NCBI GenBank assembly: GCA_963070105.1
Contig: OY718803.1
Location: forward strand, 5,314,507-5,378,506
From: Litomosoides sigmodontis
Lineage: Eukaryota > Nematoda > Chromadorea > Rhabditida > Onchocercidae
Direction: 5' to 3'
Length of the DNA stretch: 64,000 nucleotides
Shown: piece by piece, positions 13,847 through 24,707 of the stretch
How positions within the stretch are numbered: the first letter of the stretch is position 1
How the letters are laid out: the number at the start of each line of letters is the position of its first letter
The notes under the pieces: model-generated
Seen by the model: only the letters and a program-made list of their open reading frames with translations
Told to the model about the DNA's origin: nothing
Database searches by the model: none
Position numbers and translations under genes: made by a program

Positions 13847-14950
13847 ATGGCTATGAGGACAAGAACATTGGCGACACGTACGAACCATGCGCTGCGCTTG
13901 TCAAAAACCGGTAACTTTTAAAGACTTAATTGTATATGTGTTATAAGTTTCTGCAAAATGAACTGCTTTATGTGTTCAACAGTATTTATTAAATGGAATT
14001 GTATATGCTGTGCTAGAGAGCGTACAAAACTTGCAAAGCAAAGCTGTATTTCTGAGATGTTAGTAAAGGAAGCATTCAGTAAATAATTCATGGATTTAAG
14101 ATATGTAAAAATTTCGTAGGAGCTGCGGTGAAAACAATGCCATCACGCATTAATTTGGCTACTCGTGGAATCAATTGTGAAACAGATTATGGGAGGCATA
14201 TGAATGATTTGTCGCGACGAATATTCAGTGAGCCACAACAAACGACAGATTCGAAAAATCTGAAAGTTGTAAGAGTTATGTCAGAAGAGCCGTTAGAACA
14301 ACAACCATTCAAAGCAGTTAGTTTTTTTGCTTGATGAATGTTCACAATTATTTGTAATTTGGTGAAGATTGATAATGACTCTTGTTCTAACGCTTCATAT
14401 TCTTTGCTGTATTAGTCAGTTGCATTTGATCGTATTTCGATTTGATAATATTATTTTTTAATAATCGGAGTAGGTCAGAAGGACTTATTTACAGAATTTT
14501 ACTTTTTTGTATCTCTAAAAATATATTAACGGCATTAAATTGGATGCCAAGCACTAACTTGAGATACAATAGATCTAAAACTCTTAAAGATGAGTGAAAC
14601 TTAAATAAAGTAAGTTTTATAAATTTAGGTTGATTATTATCCTAATCAACCAATGTTTCACTACCTAACGAAAATGTTGCGGTTCCATGGTCTTTATTTT
14701 GATGAACACGTTATGTGGAGAGAAGTGCAGGTAGCTCAGCTGAATTTGGAATGAATTTGTTATTAAAAAAACTTTTATGCTTTGTGTATATTTTAATTTT
14801 TTTCATTACTATTCGGTAAAGCTTACCAACAATTTGAGGAACTAAAGCTCCTTATATTTTTAGAATCGACTGAAGTTAGCGCGCGGAAAAATGTTGTATC
14901 CACCAATTGGACAAGGTAAAAGGGCTCAGCTCAGAGGCGAAAAGAAGTAA
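13847..14950 (+). CDS. mrps-33: Mitochondrial ribosomal protein S33 (mS33)
   Basis: Four exons, 13847-13910, 14120-14316, 14629-14730 and 14864-14950, join in phase to 149 residues. The core matches animal mS33: MNDLSRRIFSE, then SKNLKVVRVMSEEPL, YYPNQPMFHYLTKMLRFHG, LYFDEH and a basic tail ending GKRAQLRGEKK. The protein is a small subunit of the mitochondrial ribosome. Human mS33 is about 106 residues; here roughly 40 extra Arg/Thr-rich residues precede the core (MAMRTRTLATRTNHALRLS), which looks like a mitochondrial targeting extension. An alternative start lies at the internal Met before PSRINLATRG. Confidence 0.92.
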
Positions 14951-15829
14951 ATTTAGTGAAGACGACTGAACTTTGTATTCGTTTTTTTAGGCTCGTGATC
15001 GTATGATTTCAAATACACTGTTACCGTGTTATTCATGCAAGAATGTGCACAAAGTGAAATTAGTTTAAATATCAGGAATACTTCGAGAAAATTCTTTCAC
15101 TTTTCTCCAATCCAAGAATTGATATGCCAAGACTTGTGTTACAAGTTCATTTTTAGTAGATGATTCTCCAGACTGGGTTTGTTATTGCTAGGTTTTTTCT
15201 CGGAAATCTGTAGTACAACAAATTTATCAAAATGGGAGAACGAATAAACATTAGAGAATAAAGAATTGGCCAGATGACTATAGCATAGTTTCCTCAAAAA
15301 CTTAACGCTCTAGAACATAAAATTGTTCAAGTGCTCGCATGCATGAAAGAAGCAATTCAGTCATTTATTTTAAGGGATGACCTCTCCATCGACATGTTTT
15401 AAATAAATAAGAAGTTTGCACATGAATGTTTTAGAAAGATATGAAATAGGACGGGGAAAGCAAAAATTAGAATTTGTTAGAACGATGTAATTTACGAAGT
15501 GCCATTTTGGTGTTGATATTGGAAATAAAGCTTTTAATAGTATCAACTATATCTGCTGTCCGGTGTTATTGGAATCCAGAGTGCAGTGCATTATGCACTC
15601 TTATTTAAATTAGTGATACTTGCAACTTTTTTCTCCGAAGAAGGCACTTGGTATTCATAATTTGCGATGCTTACATTCCCAAACATTGAACTTGATCTGG
15701 TTTTGGAACGGCAGAATAATGTAACTCTTTGTGATGTGGGTTTGTTTTTATTCGTTGACACTTATAATGAGAGATGTAGTTTTGAAAACTATAAGGTATT
15801 CGTAAGGATAATATCGAAAGAATTTGTAG
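14951..15829. other. Intergenic, no gene seen
   Basis: AT-rich spacer between mrps-33 and the Josephin gene. No coherent exon is visible. It should hold the mrps-33 3' UTR. Its last bases (TTTGTAG before 15830) form a 3' splice acceptor that abuts the next ATG. Confidence 0.55.
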
Positions 15830-16372
15830 ATGAGCGTTGATGGATCGTGTGGAGTTGCGATCTCAACAGGGCAACTATATCACGAAAAACAACGAATGCA
15901 ACTATGTTTGCTGCATACGCTTAATTCATTGTTGCAGAGAAGTGAATTTAGAAAAGTTGATTTGGATTATATTGCGGAAAATTTGCATAATTCTCGCTGG
16001 CTCAATCGACACCGTTCTCTGTTCGGTTTTGGTAATTATGACATTAACGTACTTATTGCGGCACTGAAAAGAAAAAACCTCATGGTGAACTGGTTTGATT
16101 CGAGGCGTTCCACTGCTTGTTTGGATTTTTCAAGGATTTTTGGTTTTATATTCAACATTGCATCTCGTGGCTTTATACCTTTCTGGACAGGACATCACTG
16201 GTTTACTGTACGGCAAATTGGTGCAGCCGGATTTTTCAATTTCGACTCAAAATTGAACGAACCAATGCCGATTGATGATATTGTTGCATTTTCGGATTCA
16301 TTATTAGCAAAAGGAGCTCAATTAATGGTTGTTGTTGAACCTCAAAATGTTAACAGTTACTTGTTGAAGTAG
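15830..16372 (+). CDS. josd: Josephin-domain deubiquitinase, JOSD1/2 type
   Basis: A single uninterrupted frame of 180 residues is one Josephin domain with little else. Catalytic Cys26 lies in YHEKQRMQLCLLHTLNSLLQ, His123 in GHHWFTVRQ, and the third catalytic position is Asp139 in FNFDSKL, as in JOSD proteins (ataxin-3 has Asn). The conserved LNRHRSLFGFGNYDINVL segment is also present. The family is a group of cysteine proteases that cleave ubiquitin; JOSD1/2 lack the ubiquitin-interacting tail of ataxin-3, and none is seen here. The start is supported by an AG acceptor at 15828-15829, directly before the ATG. It is the only intronless conserved gene in this intron-rich window, which could mean an old retrocopy or simple intron loss. 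Confidence 0.93.
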   Translation: MSVDGSCGVAISTGQLYHEKQRMQLCLLHTLNSLLQRSEFRKVDLDYIAENLHNSRWLNRHRSLFGFGNYDINVLIAALKRKNLMVNWFDSRRSTACLDFSRIFGFIFNIASRGFIPFWTGHHWFTVRQIGAAGFFNFDSKLNEPMPIDDIVAFSDSLLAKGAQLMVVVEPQNVNSYLLK

Positions 16373-17413
16373 TTATTGAGCAGTGATTACTGATATGATG
16401 TGACGAGTTTCCGACCGCTGCTGCGGAAAAGTGACAATATCGACGAATACATAACCGTGCACTGGATGATAAGATGATATGGAAATATGAAAATTCCTAA
16501 TGTTGTCACGACGTGGAAATCCCTAGTGTTGTCATATGACTTCACTTTTTATGCTGTAGTTCTTGCAGGCTTTCGTAGATCCTTTCAGAATTCAGAGGAT
16601 CGGGGAAAGGATAGAGGTCAGGATAGGGACTATGCAGTACAAATTTTCGATGTTTTGATGATACAACGGATCATTCTTATACTCAGCATTTCTTCGAGTT
16701 TTACTTAAGAGAAGTGGTATTTCTGCTCTTTATTAAAATACATATTTATGTTTTATAGGCTTTTTATATTGTCATTTGCATACTTCACATAACGGTTGAT
16801 TTCTTATTATTTTTATGCAGTGTCTAGTGTTATGTCAGAGCTACGTGTAATTAGATCAACTGATTAAAGGGAAATGAATGCAAAAGTTTCATTTTAATCA
16901 TAACTATGATCTCTTACCCTTATATTTCTGAGTGCTAGTTGACTTTTGTTAATTTACATTCCTTCAAGAGGCGCTATTTAAAATGTTTACTATCCCAGTA
17001 TGCATGGTTTCCTTAAATTGGTAATTAACATAGCCAATAGTAAGATTCAAAAACCGAAAACTCTTTTTGAAAGTAACTATGTAAGAAAATTGTAAGATTT
17101 GGGAATAAAGTGACAAGGATGATTATAGTACTAGTGATGATTATGAATATATCGGGAACAGTTTATTTTTGTCATTATAAGTTCATCCAGCCTACTGGTG
17201 TTGTTGTAAAATTATTCTTGTCGTAATTACTTCAAATGTTTTCACAACCGATTATGTAGGGATTAGTTTCTGTAGTGATGATATTTTGACAATGCGCTGG
17301 GCCTGTCGTGCTTTGCAAATGTTGATTATGCCTTCGCTATTAAAAAATTTGAATCTAAAAGTGTAAATGAATAAAGAAATTAAGGCAATATTTCTTTGTG
17401 AATTCCCAATGAA
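16373..17413. other. Intergenic, no gene seen
   Basis: No conserved exon is visible. A 73-codon frame at 16487-16708 has no recognisable motif and no supporting splice or family signal. The rest is AT-rich spacer upstream of the RNF145-like gene. Confidence 0.55.
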
Positions 17414-20400
17414 ATGGATGTTGGCGAAGCGGTGGAAATATTCAGTGTTCGTGTTCGGACAGCATTTCTACGTTGTATGGAAGTAACCTTGCGACTGCCT
17501 GGACTTTTACTATTCGAACTTTGGTGGCGTAATCGGGACATACATTTCAATCCCGATTTATTCAAGCAATCAATTTCATCGTATCTGGAGATGGATCAAA
17601 TCATTGAATTTGTTCAGACGAGGAATTTTGATCAAACTGGAGCGCAAATACTGAGCTATGCTGGTAAGCATTAAATTCTATGTTCTGGATTTTTCTTAAT
17701 GTTCAAGTGGTCTATTGCTCTTGTGTTGTTATTCATGCATACGGGACAAGTTAGCTGGATTCTCTAATGAAATTGTTAAAAACTATTGTAATGGATAGCA
17801 AAACTTGTTTAAAAAAATAATTCACTTCCTTGACCAATAACATTTATTGGTTTCAGTTGTACTTATATCACTTATGTTTTTTCTCCTTCCGCTGTACAAA
17901 CTTGTTCAAGTTTATTTTCACATATTTTCACTACTGCTGTTTTCTGTGGCGCATTATCTATCAGCTCGATATGTTCAACTGGAGCAGGACGGAGATCCTG
18001 ACCTGAAGTTGGATGATTTCACAAAATTAGAGCGACATGGATTTCATATTTTGGCGCAGGTCGATCATTTATTGTTTTTCGTAACAAAAGTATTCAGGTG
18101 CTTGGAAAAAACTTGATTGTGAGATATTTGTTAACTTGAAAATCACTATTTTTCAGTTGGTGCTCTGTGTAGTGCAGAGTTGTCTCCTAAGCTTGGAAAA
18201 TGATATTGCACGAGTTACGCTTGCAGTTTTTTTAATACCAATAATTGCTCGGATGTGTGCAGTGCCTATCGATCGCCTAATAATTGCCCATAATGTGGCG
18301 TGTTCTTTGGCAGTAGTGGTAATTTGCATATATGTTTTGAACAAAACTCCAGCTCTACTACAGTCTCTACGTCATTGTGTGCGGTATTTTAAAGCTGTCG
18401 TAATTCCTCGAGGCGTTGGAGGAGGTTTGTCGTTTCTTCTTTCTTAAGTCCTCTACTTCAAAACTGAAATTTTCAAATTAATGTACATCGTTATAATCAG
18501 CTAGTAGATTTTCCGTAAGGGAATCAGTTTTTCATTATACAGTTTTGTTTTTGTTCACTCATCTTTATCTCTTTCTCCTTATGAAAAAGGAAAAATAAAC
18601 TTTTTGGATGCATGTTTGCATCTGACATCTTCGAGTAAAATTTAGTGATTAAAGGCGGAAGGATTTTCAGGTGCTGCTATTTTATGGTATCGTTTGCGGT
18701 TAACAGAAATATTGATCTCGGCATGGTTAATAATGTTTTTTATCCGAGTTTATGTACATTTAGCTGAAAAGGGGAGAGGTTTCGATGAAATTGGTGCAAT
18801 ATTCCTAGCATCGGTAGCGGAAAGCACAAACACGCCATTGTCATTGTTAGCACTGGCATTAACTGTGAGCTGTTTTTGTAAACAAATTTTGACTATTGCG
18901 GAGTGCATTGTTGGTGGACAGCGAGGTTATGGACACATTTTGGCAAACGGTGGCTACGCGGGTGCACTAACACTTGCACCGCTTTGTGCACAAACAGGTG
19001 TTCTCGGAATGCGAACTGAACAAAAAGCTTTTCTACTTGGACTGGTTCTTCTTATTGGTAAGTTTTGGTTTATTATAGCTGTTGTCCCTGTCTTTCTACA
19101 TGTTTTCTCTAACATGGCAAATAACCTTCACAACTCGTCTGTGTTTATTATTTATTCTTGTACATCGCTTTGGTATTAGGCAACGTAATAAGTGAAATTT
19201 TTAACGAAGTTGAAGTTTGATATTGAAAGGTACTTGAGATTTTTTTTGAAAGACTTTAATTCTTTGAGTTTTGTTAAAATAAGCTTGAGTTGTTAATGTT
19301 TTTTTAGTTTTAGTTGTGTTTTTTTAGTTGTGTCCTCCTTGCTTCAGTCGTTATGTGAAATTCTTGAATTACGATTGCTTGCGATAGCAGCAAACAGACT
19401 GACGAGTCGAAACCAGCATTTGCGATCTATTTTTCTCGCTATTATTGTAATTGTGACATCACTCTGTACTTGTGCTGCTGTTACTCGATTTCTGCCCATT
19501 GATTTGTGGTTAGAATTTTTATTTGGCATCTTGAAACCTATTTTTCTTTCTTATAGTTAATGTCTTGACAGAAACTGATTCATTTTCCAGGTGTCTAATA
19601 ATAGTTTCAAATTGTTTACTGACAGCAGTGCATACATTATCGGCTCTCATTGTATACGCCATATACGTATTAGAAGAAGAGTCTATGGATGCGTGGGGGC
19701 GAGCTGACTATGTCGTATTCATATGCAAAACAATTACATGTGGGGTTGAAGTATTACTTGCATTAAATGTTGTTTGCTACGGTATTCTAACATCTTTAAT
19801 GGGTGAGTTCATTCCACAATAAAATGAATTTGAGAAGGATGGAATTGATTTTCAACTTCCCTTAGTTTCGCTTTTCTAGACTTTCTTATTAAAGTAGTAT
19901 ACATTTGCAAGAAGTTCTACGTAAAAATTTTTTAAAGAAGCTTTAGAAGAGTTTGATGAATCATGAGATGTTTTTCAGGTCACTGGACATTGACAAGCCT
20001 GGTTGTCCTGGTATTCTACCTGTATTTTAGTGTTTGTGTGCGATTAAAAACTGGGATTGCTAACATGCAATCACGACATGCAGCATATGCCAGCTTGCTA
20101 CAACTGCCTCGTGTGTCTAAAGTAACACTGCAGCAACGGCGTGATGCATGTGCGATTTGTTTGTCTGATATGATGGAAGATGTACGCATAACGCCTTGCA
20201 AGCATTTTTTCCATAGTGCCTGCTTGAGAAAGTGGCTGTGTGTTAAACAGGTTCATACTTTATTTTTGCTGAGAAATATTACATACTTCAGAAAATATTT
20301 CATTTTATTTTTGCTGGAAATTAGGCATTCACTTGTGTAACTTTATAGTATCTATTCTTGAAGAGGGGTCGCGAGAATTCCATTTATTTTTCATAACGTT

Positions 20401-20599
20401 AGGTGAATTCGTCCATAATTAATTTCAGGTGTGTCCTTTGTGTTATTTTGACCTCAGTAAATGTAAGATTCCTGAAGCACTTGAGGAACTGCTTCTGGAA
20501 GGAAGCAACAGTATAAATACGCCAGAAGAGGCAGAAAGTAGTATTACGGACTTATCCGATGCTGAAAATTCTTCTGAAGATGATGAGTATTTTCCTTGA
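17414..20599 (+). CDS. rnf-145: RNF145/TRC8-type multi-span RING E3 ligase
   Basis: Eight exons join in phase: 17414-17663, 17857-18059, 18157-18424, 18671-19057, 19328-19508, 19591-19802, 19979-20250 and 20429-20599. They give 647 residues (human RNF145 has about 660-690). The start MEVTLRLPGLLLFEL region resembles the RNF145 N-terminus. It is followed by about a dozen hydrophobic spans including SVAESTNTPLSLLALALTVS, QTGVLGMRTEQKAFLLGLVL and SLLQSLCEI. Near the end is a complete RING-H2: CAIC, then TPCKHFFHSACLRKW, then CPLC (C-x2-C-x12-C-x-H-x2-H-x2-C-x10-C-x2-C), and an acidic tail. RNF145 is an ER ubiquitin ligase that controls sterol and lipid regulators in animals. The vertebrate YLYF motif position reads YFHIF here. 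Confidence 0.92.
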
Positions 20600-21399
20600 G
20601 ATGATCTGACTAGAAAATTAGCTGTAACTAAAATGCTCGCAACTGTGAGTAATGAAAGTATTCAAGATTCATTAATATTGTCTGATTTGTTATGAAAGTG
20701 TTTTCAATCCTACATTCTTTCAAAATACTATGATTAGCTAAGTACATGTTGTTCTCATATATTCAGTCAAATACAAAATTAAAATGTAAAGCTTTCTTGG
20801 GCGGCGTACAAATGTAATTTTGTAATTAAAATTATGCTGGTACAACACTGTGAAACGTTTGTATTAGGTTTTCCGTTTACGAGGTATAAGACTTGCTATC
20901 GGAATCCATTTTCCTCCTTGTGATATTGTTGTATCCAATTTTGTTGTGGTTTTTAATGTAGAAAGTGTATCTTCATAATCATGCTTATTTTCCAGTTGCA
21001 TTTTAATGCTATTTCAACCATGTAATATAATTGATTCATTTAAATTTTTGCTTAAAAATAGCGAGTGGTAACGCTTTGTTCCGCTATCTATGAGATATTT
21101 GTAATGTACTGCTAAATTTTCATAAAAGCAGCAATCTTATAAGTAGATTGCACATGAATCGAAATTCGGTACTTCAGATCCTTATTTATGAAACGTATTT
21201 GCTGATTAGAGCTGGGGATGTGTTCAAATTTAATCGTTATCTGTTCATTCAGAGTTAAGAACCCCAGTGTTCCACTGCTGTTTTTGGCTGTCCTACACAA
21301 GTACAAGCAGCTCTGGATCCGGTGGTTCACGAAGCTATCTGGAACGTACTTGTGATTTGTGATTTGAAAGGCTTCACTTGTGATTTGAAAAGCTTTGCA
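20600..21399. other. Intergenic / mrpl-19 5' region
   Basis: About 800 bp with no conserved exon. It contains the rnf-145 3' UTR and a short duplicated motif just before the mrpl-19 ATG. The same-strand spacing is larger than usual for a nematode operon. Confidence 0.55.
21346..21397 (+). repeat. Short tandem duplication before mrpl-19 ATG
   Basis: The unit ACTTGTGATTTGAAA(G/A)GCTT occurs twice about 24 bp apart, with a partial third copy at the left. It ends just before the start codon at 21400. Confidence 0.7.
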
Positions 21400-23269
21400 A
21401 TGCTGTGTAACCTCAGGATACTACTGAACGCCAGGACTGTTAGTCAGCGTGCATATTGTCGCCTTTCTGATGAAGAAAGGAAAATTAAGCTTGTAGAGCA
21501 CATACAAAATTTCCGGTAAGCATGTTTAATGTTGATACTGTTGTATATTCATTTTGTAAAGGTTTTTAAAGGGTTTCGTGTTATAGAGAGGTGTATCCGG
21601 ACTTCCAGCCCACCTCTATATATGGAAGACGAAATTTATTGCGAGAAGAACTGGAAAGGAAGGACATGTTAGAGCGTCGTTTACGAATAGATATTCCTGA
21701 ATTCTACGTTGGTGTGTGAACGTTTTTCGTTGTAATCCTTACATTTTTTCCATAAAACATTTTTTCTTTTGTTTTGCAAAATACCAAACTTAATAAAATT
21801 GAAACTTGCTTCATAACCGTAGGTATTTAAGATTATTCTATAGTTTTCTTTTTTTTAAAGAAGCTGCTTATTTGCAAGCTTTCAGAACTTTTTTTGAAGG
21901 TTCCATTGTTGCTGTCACATATTCGGATAAAAAATTAGTGGGAATGAAGAATCGATTTTTGGGCATATGCATTAGCCGCAGGTTAGAAGGGCTGAAGTCA
22001 CAGTTTACGCTACGGAACGTTATTGAAGGAATAGGTTTATTGTTGCCTTTTATTATTTTAAAGGATCATTTGGGACAAGTCCATTGTGGAATTGGAAATG
22101 CCGAGTCTCCCACTAGCATAAACTTATAGGTGTAGAAGTTATGTATGAAATGTACACACCAACAATCACCAAAATAGAAGTAATCAAACTGGAAAAGCGT
22201 TTGGATGATGATTTAAGCTATTTGGTTGATGCTTATCCCGAATATAGTACATTCAATATTCATATGGAGCCTACATCTCATGTCATTGGAAAACCGGTTC
22301 CCATAAATCCTTTAAAGGTTAGTTTCCGCATTCCAATAACGATTTTTTGCCTAGTATCTCTTAAGCTTGCTGGGAAAGTTGTTCCACTTGGCTAATTTAC
22401 AACTATTATGTAGCAATGTTTTGACCATTGTCTTGGAAGTTTCAAAAGTACTAAGGTTTCATGGGAGAACATTTAATCCATGAATTATGTGTTTTGATGT
22501 AAATGTAATTTTAGTGCGGTTAGCGATAAAAACTGAGGATTCTCCTCTTTTTTTGGTTTCAAATAATATTTTCGCAGTCGTTACAGTCGAAACAGACAAC
22601 GTTTTACGTAAAGTTAATTCCTTATCTCTGTCTCAAGGACAATGTTTACTAGATTGCTTTGAAGTCGAATTTTATGAATTTCAAAAAGCAACGTAAAGTA
22701 AAGAGATTTATTTTGTTATCAATTAATCAAACACGGATGAGTTCTTCGGAATTTACAGGTTGGGTTTGAAACATGAAATCGATTTTGATTGTATTGTTTC
22801 TACACGGGCGTTCAATAATAATGGATTACGTCGTTTACTGCCACTGTTTATTTTGCTGCCACTGGCACCGTGTTTTTTGTGAATTCTATCCAATTTTTTT
22901 CATAAATTCAAGGTTAAATTGCGTCCTCCACCATGGACGAGGAGATGGGAGCTTTTTGATTACAAAGGAATAGAAGATGTGTGGAGCGAACAAACTGCGT
23001 GGTATAAGAAGAAATTAAGGAGAACGAAGGTGGGTTTCTTTGAAGTTTTTTTTAGTACTATTAAATTTTGATCGCGTTATATAATTTTTCAGCTCACTGA
23101 CCTTCGCAAATATGATCTCATAGCCGATTATCGCCAAGTAGCGACAAATATTGATGAAGAACTAGCAATTGAACAGGAAATGCTTGATTTTGAAACCAAA
23201 AGACGGCAAGCCGGTGTAACTAAGAGAAGGATACTTCGATCTGCTGAACAGTCGCATGTCCGTGATTAA
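21400..23269 (+). CDS. mrpl-19: Mitochondrial ribosomal protein L19 (bL19m)
   Basis: Six exons, 21400-21515, 21587-21711, 21900-22034, 22130-22317, 22913-23029 and 23093-23269, join in phase to 285 residues (human MRPL19 has 292). Landmarks in order are [21 protein letters not shown], the bL19 core [10 protein letters not shown] and [48 protein letters not shown] and [13 protein letters not shown], ending in a charged mitochondrial-specific tail. The protein belongs to the large subunit of the mitochondrial ribosome. The start at 21400 gives an Arg/Leu-rich presequence ([19 protein letters not shown]) typical of matrix import. Upstream in-frame codons without ATG continue to about 21322, so a more distal start cannot be excluded. 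Confidence 0.93.
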
Positions 23270-24707
23270 TAAATCTGCGTATCTGTACGCATGTATATGT
23301 TGTTGAAACTGATCTTGAAGCTTAATCATAATGTGAGCTTCAAACAGCTTTTTGATTTTTTTTTTGAATTAGCTTTTTGAATTTGCTTCATATGTTTATC
23401 GCCATAAGTCACACTTTCTTGAAATTTTTCAATTTTATGATGGGATTTACCTAGGTTATTGTACTGATAATCGATATTGATGTTACTGCTGATAGCAAGT
23501 AGTGTTATCTAATGTTCACGCTTCTGATGTCAGACAGTTGCTCATTTATTTGTTTTATATAGTATTCAAGTTCTTAAACAGTTTTGAAATAAACTGAATT
23601 TCGACATGAATCATTTAAACGCAAAAAAGCTCTTTCCTTCAGCGCAAAAATTCCTTCAGCGCTAACACGATCAATTTTTTGAGATGATTTCGTATAGCGA
23701 CAAGCATAATTCAGTTGGCAATTATATATATATATATATACATAGCAACTATTACTTTTTTACTTTTTCTGTCCACTTAGTGGCGGAGTCAATTCTACAA
23801 AAAAGAGCGTCTCCATCTGTTTTGTCCTACAGTTTTCAGCAGTATGTGTTATCCTGTTGTAATGAATTATTCAAGCTGAAATTTATGTCAAATTCGGAAG
23901 AGAGATTGGCATTAATAGTGAATTACTATTAAAATTATAGAAATTGTGTCCGAAAACGTTATTTTGTTCAAATGATTAAGCGTTCAAATGATCCCTCATT
24001 TGACTTCTAATGCTATCAATGAAACAGAAAAAAATTACGTGTATATTTGAAGTTGGCTTTCAACAACTCTTACATGCGGTGATGACAAGTCCCTGCAGGA
24101 CAAATTTCTCACTTTTGGAAGTAATAATATCAAGCAGACGGACTTGAAATCATGAAAATTTGATGACAAAAAGAAATGGATGATTAAGGGATCAATACCT
24201 TTGTTCTTTTAATAAAAATGACAGACTTGCAAGAAGCCTTCTGGTTGGATTTCCATTGTGTTGAAGCAAATGTTAATTGTATTGCTGGCACAGTGGGATG
24301 GTAAGCAAACGGCTAATTTATATCTATAATTTACTCACTCAGATGTAAAGTCTCTTGTTCAAGTCTGGCATAAAGTTCCATACCACTCAGGCATCAACGA
24401 GAGCTACACCTCTAGCCATCGCCCTCTCCAGAGAAAGCGAAAGTTAAAATTTGAGACAGTTGGCAGCGGGCCAGCATGGATGTGTATGTACTATACGTGT
24501 GGGTGAGTGGTGTTCGTTCATTCTATCTCCACTTTTTTCAGAGGTCGTGTGGGGGAGGATGGATGAGTGTAACTGATAGTTTATGTCGAAATCCCGTTAT
24601 CAGAGTCTAATGTGTACATTTCAGCAATATCCTGGACTTGCGTGGAGCCCCGCTTTCTGCATGATTTCACGATGGTGAATCTCTTCACTGACGGTTTCAG
24701 ATGAAGG
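23270..24707. other. Intergenic, KLHL20 5' region
   Basis: No coding exon is recognised. A TA microsatellite lies near 23.73 kb. A strong acceptor, ACGGTTTCAG, ends at 24700, seven bases before the KLHL20 start, and is a candidate trans-splice site. Confidence 0.55.
23723..23740. repeat. TA dinucleotide microsatellite
   Basis: About nine uninterrupted TA units. Confidence 0.9.
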
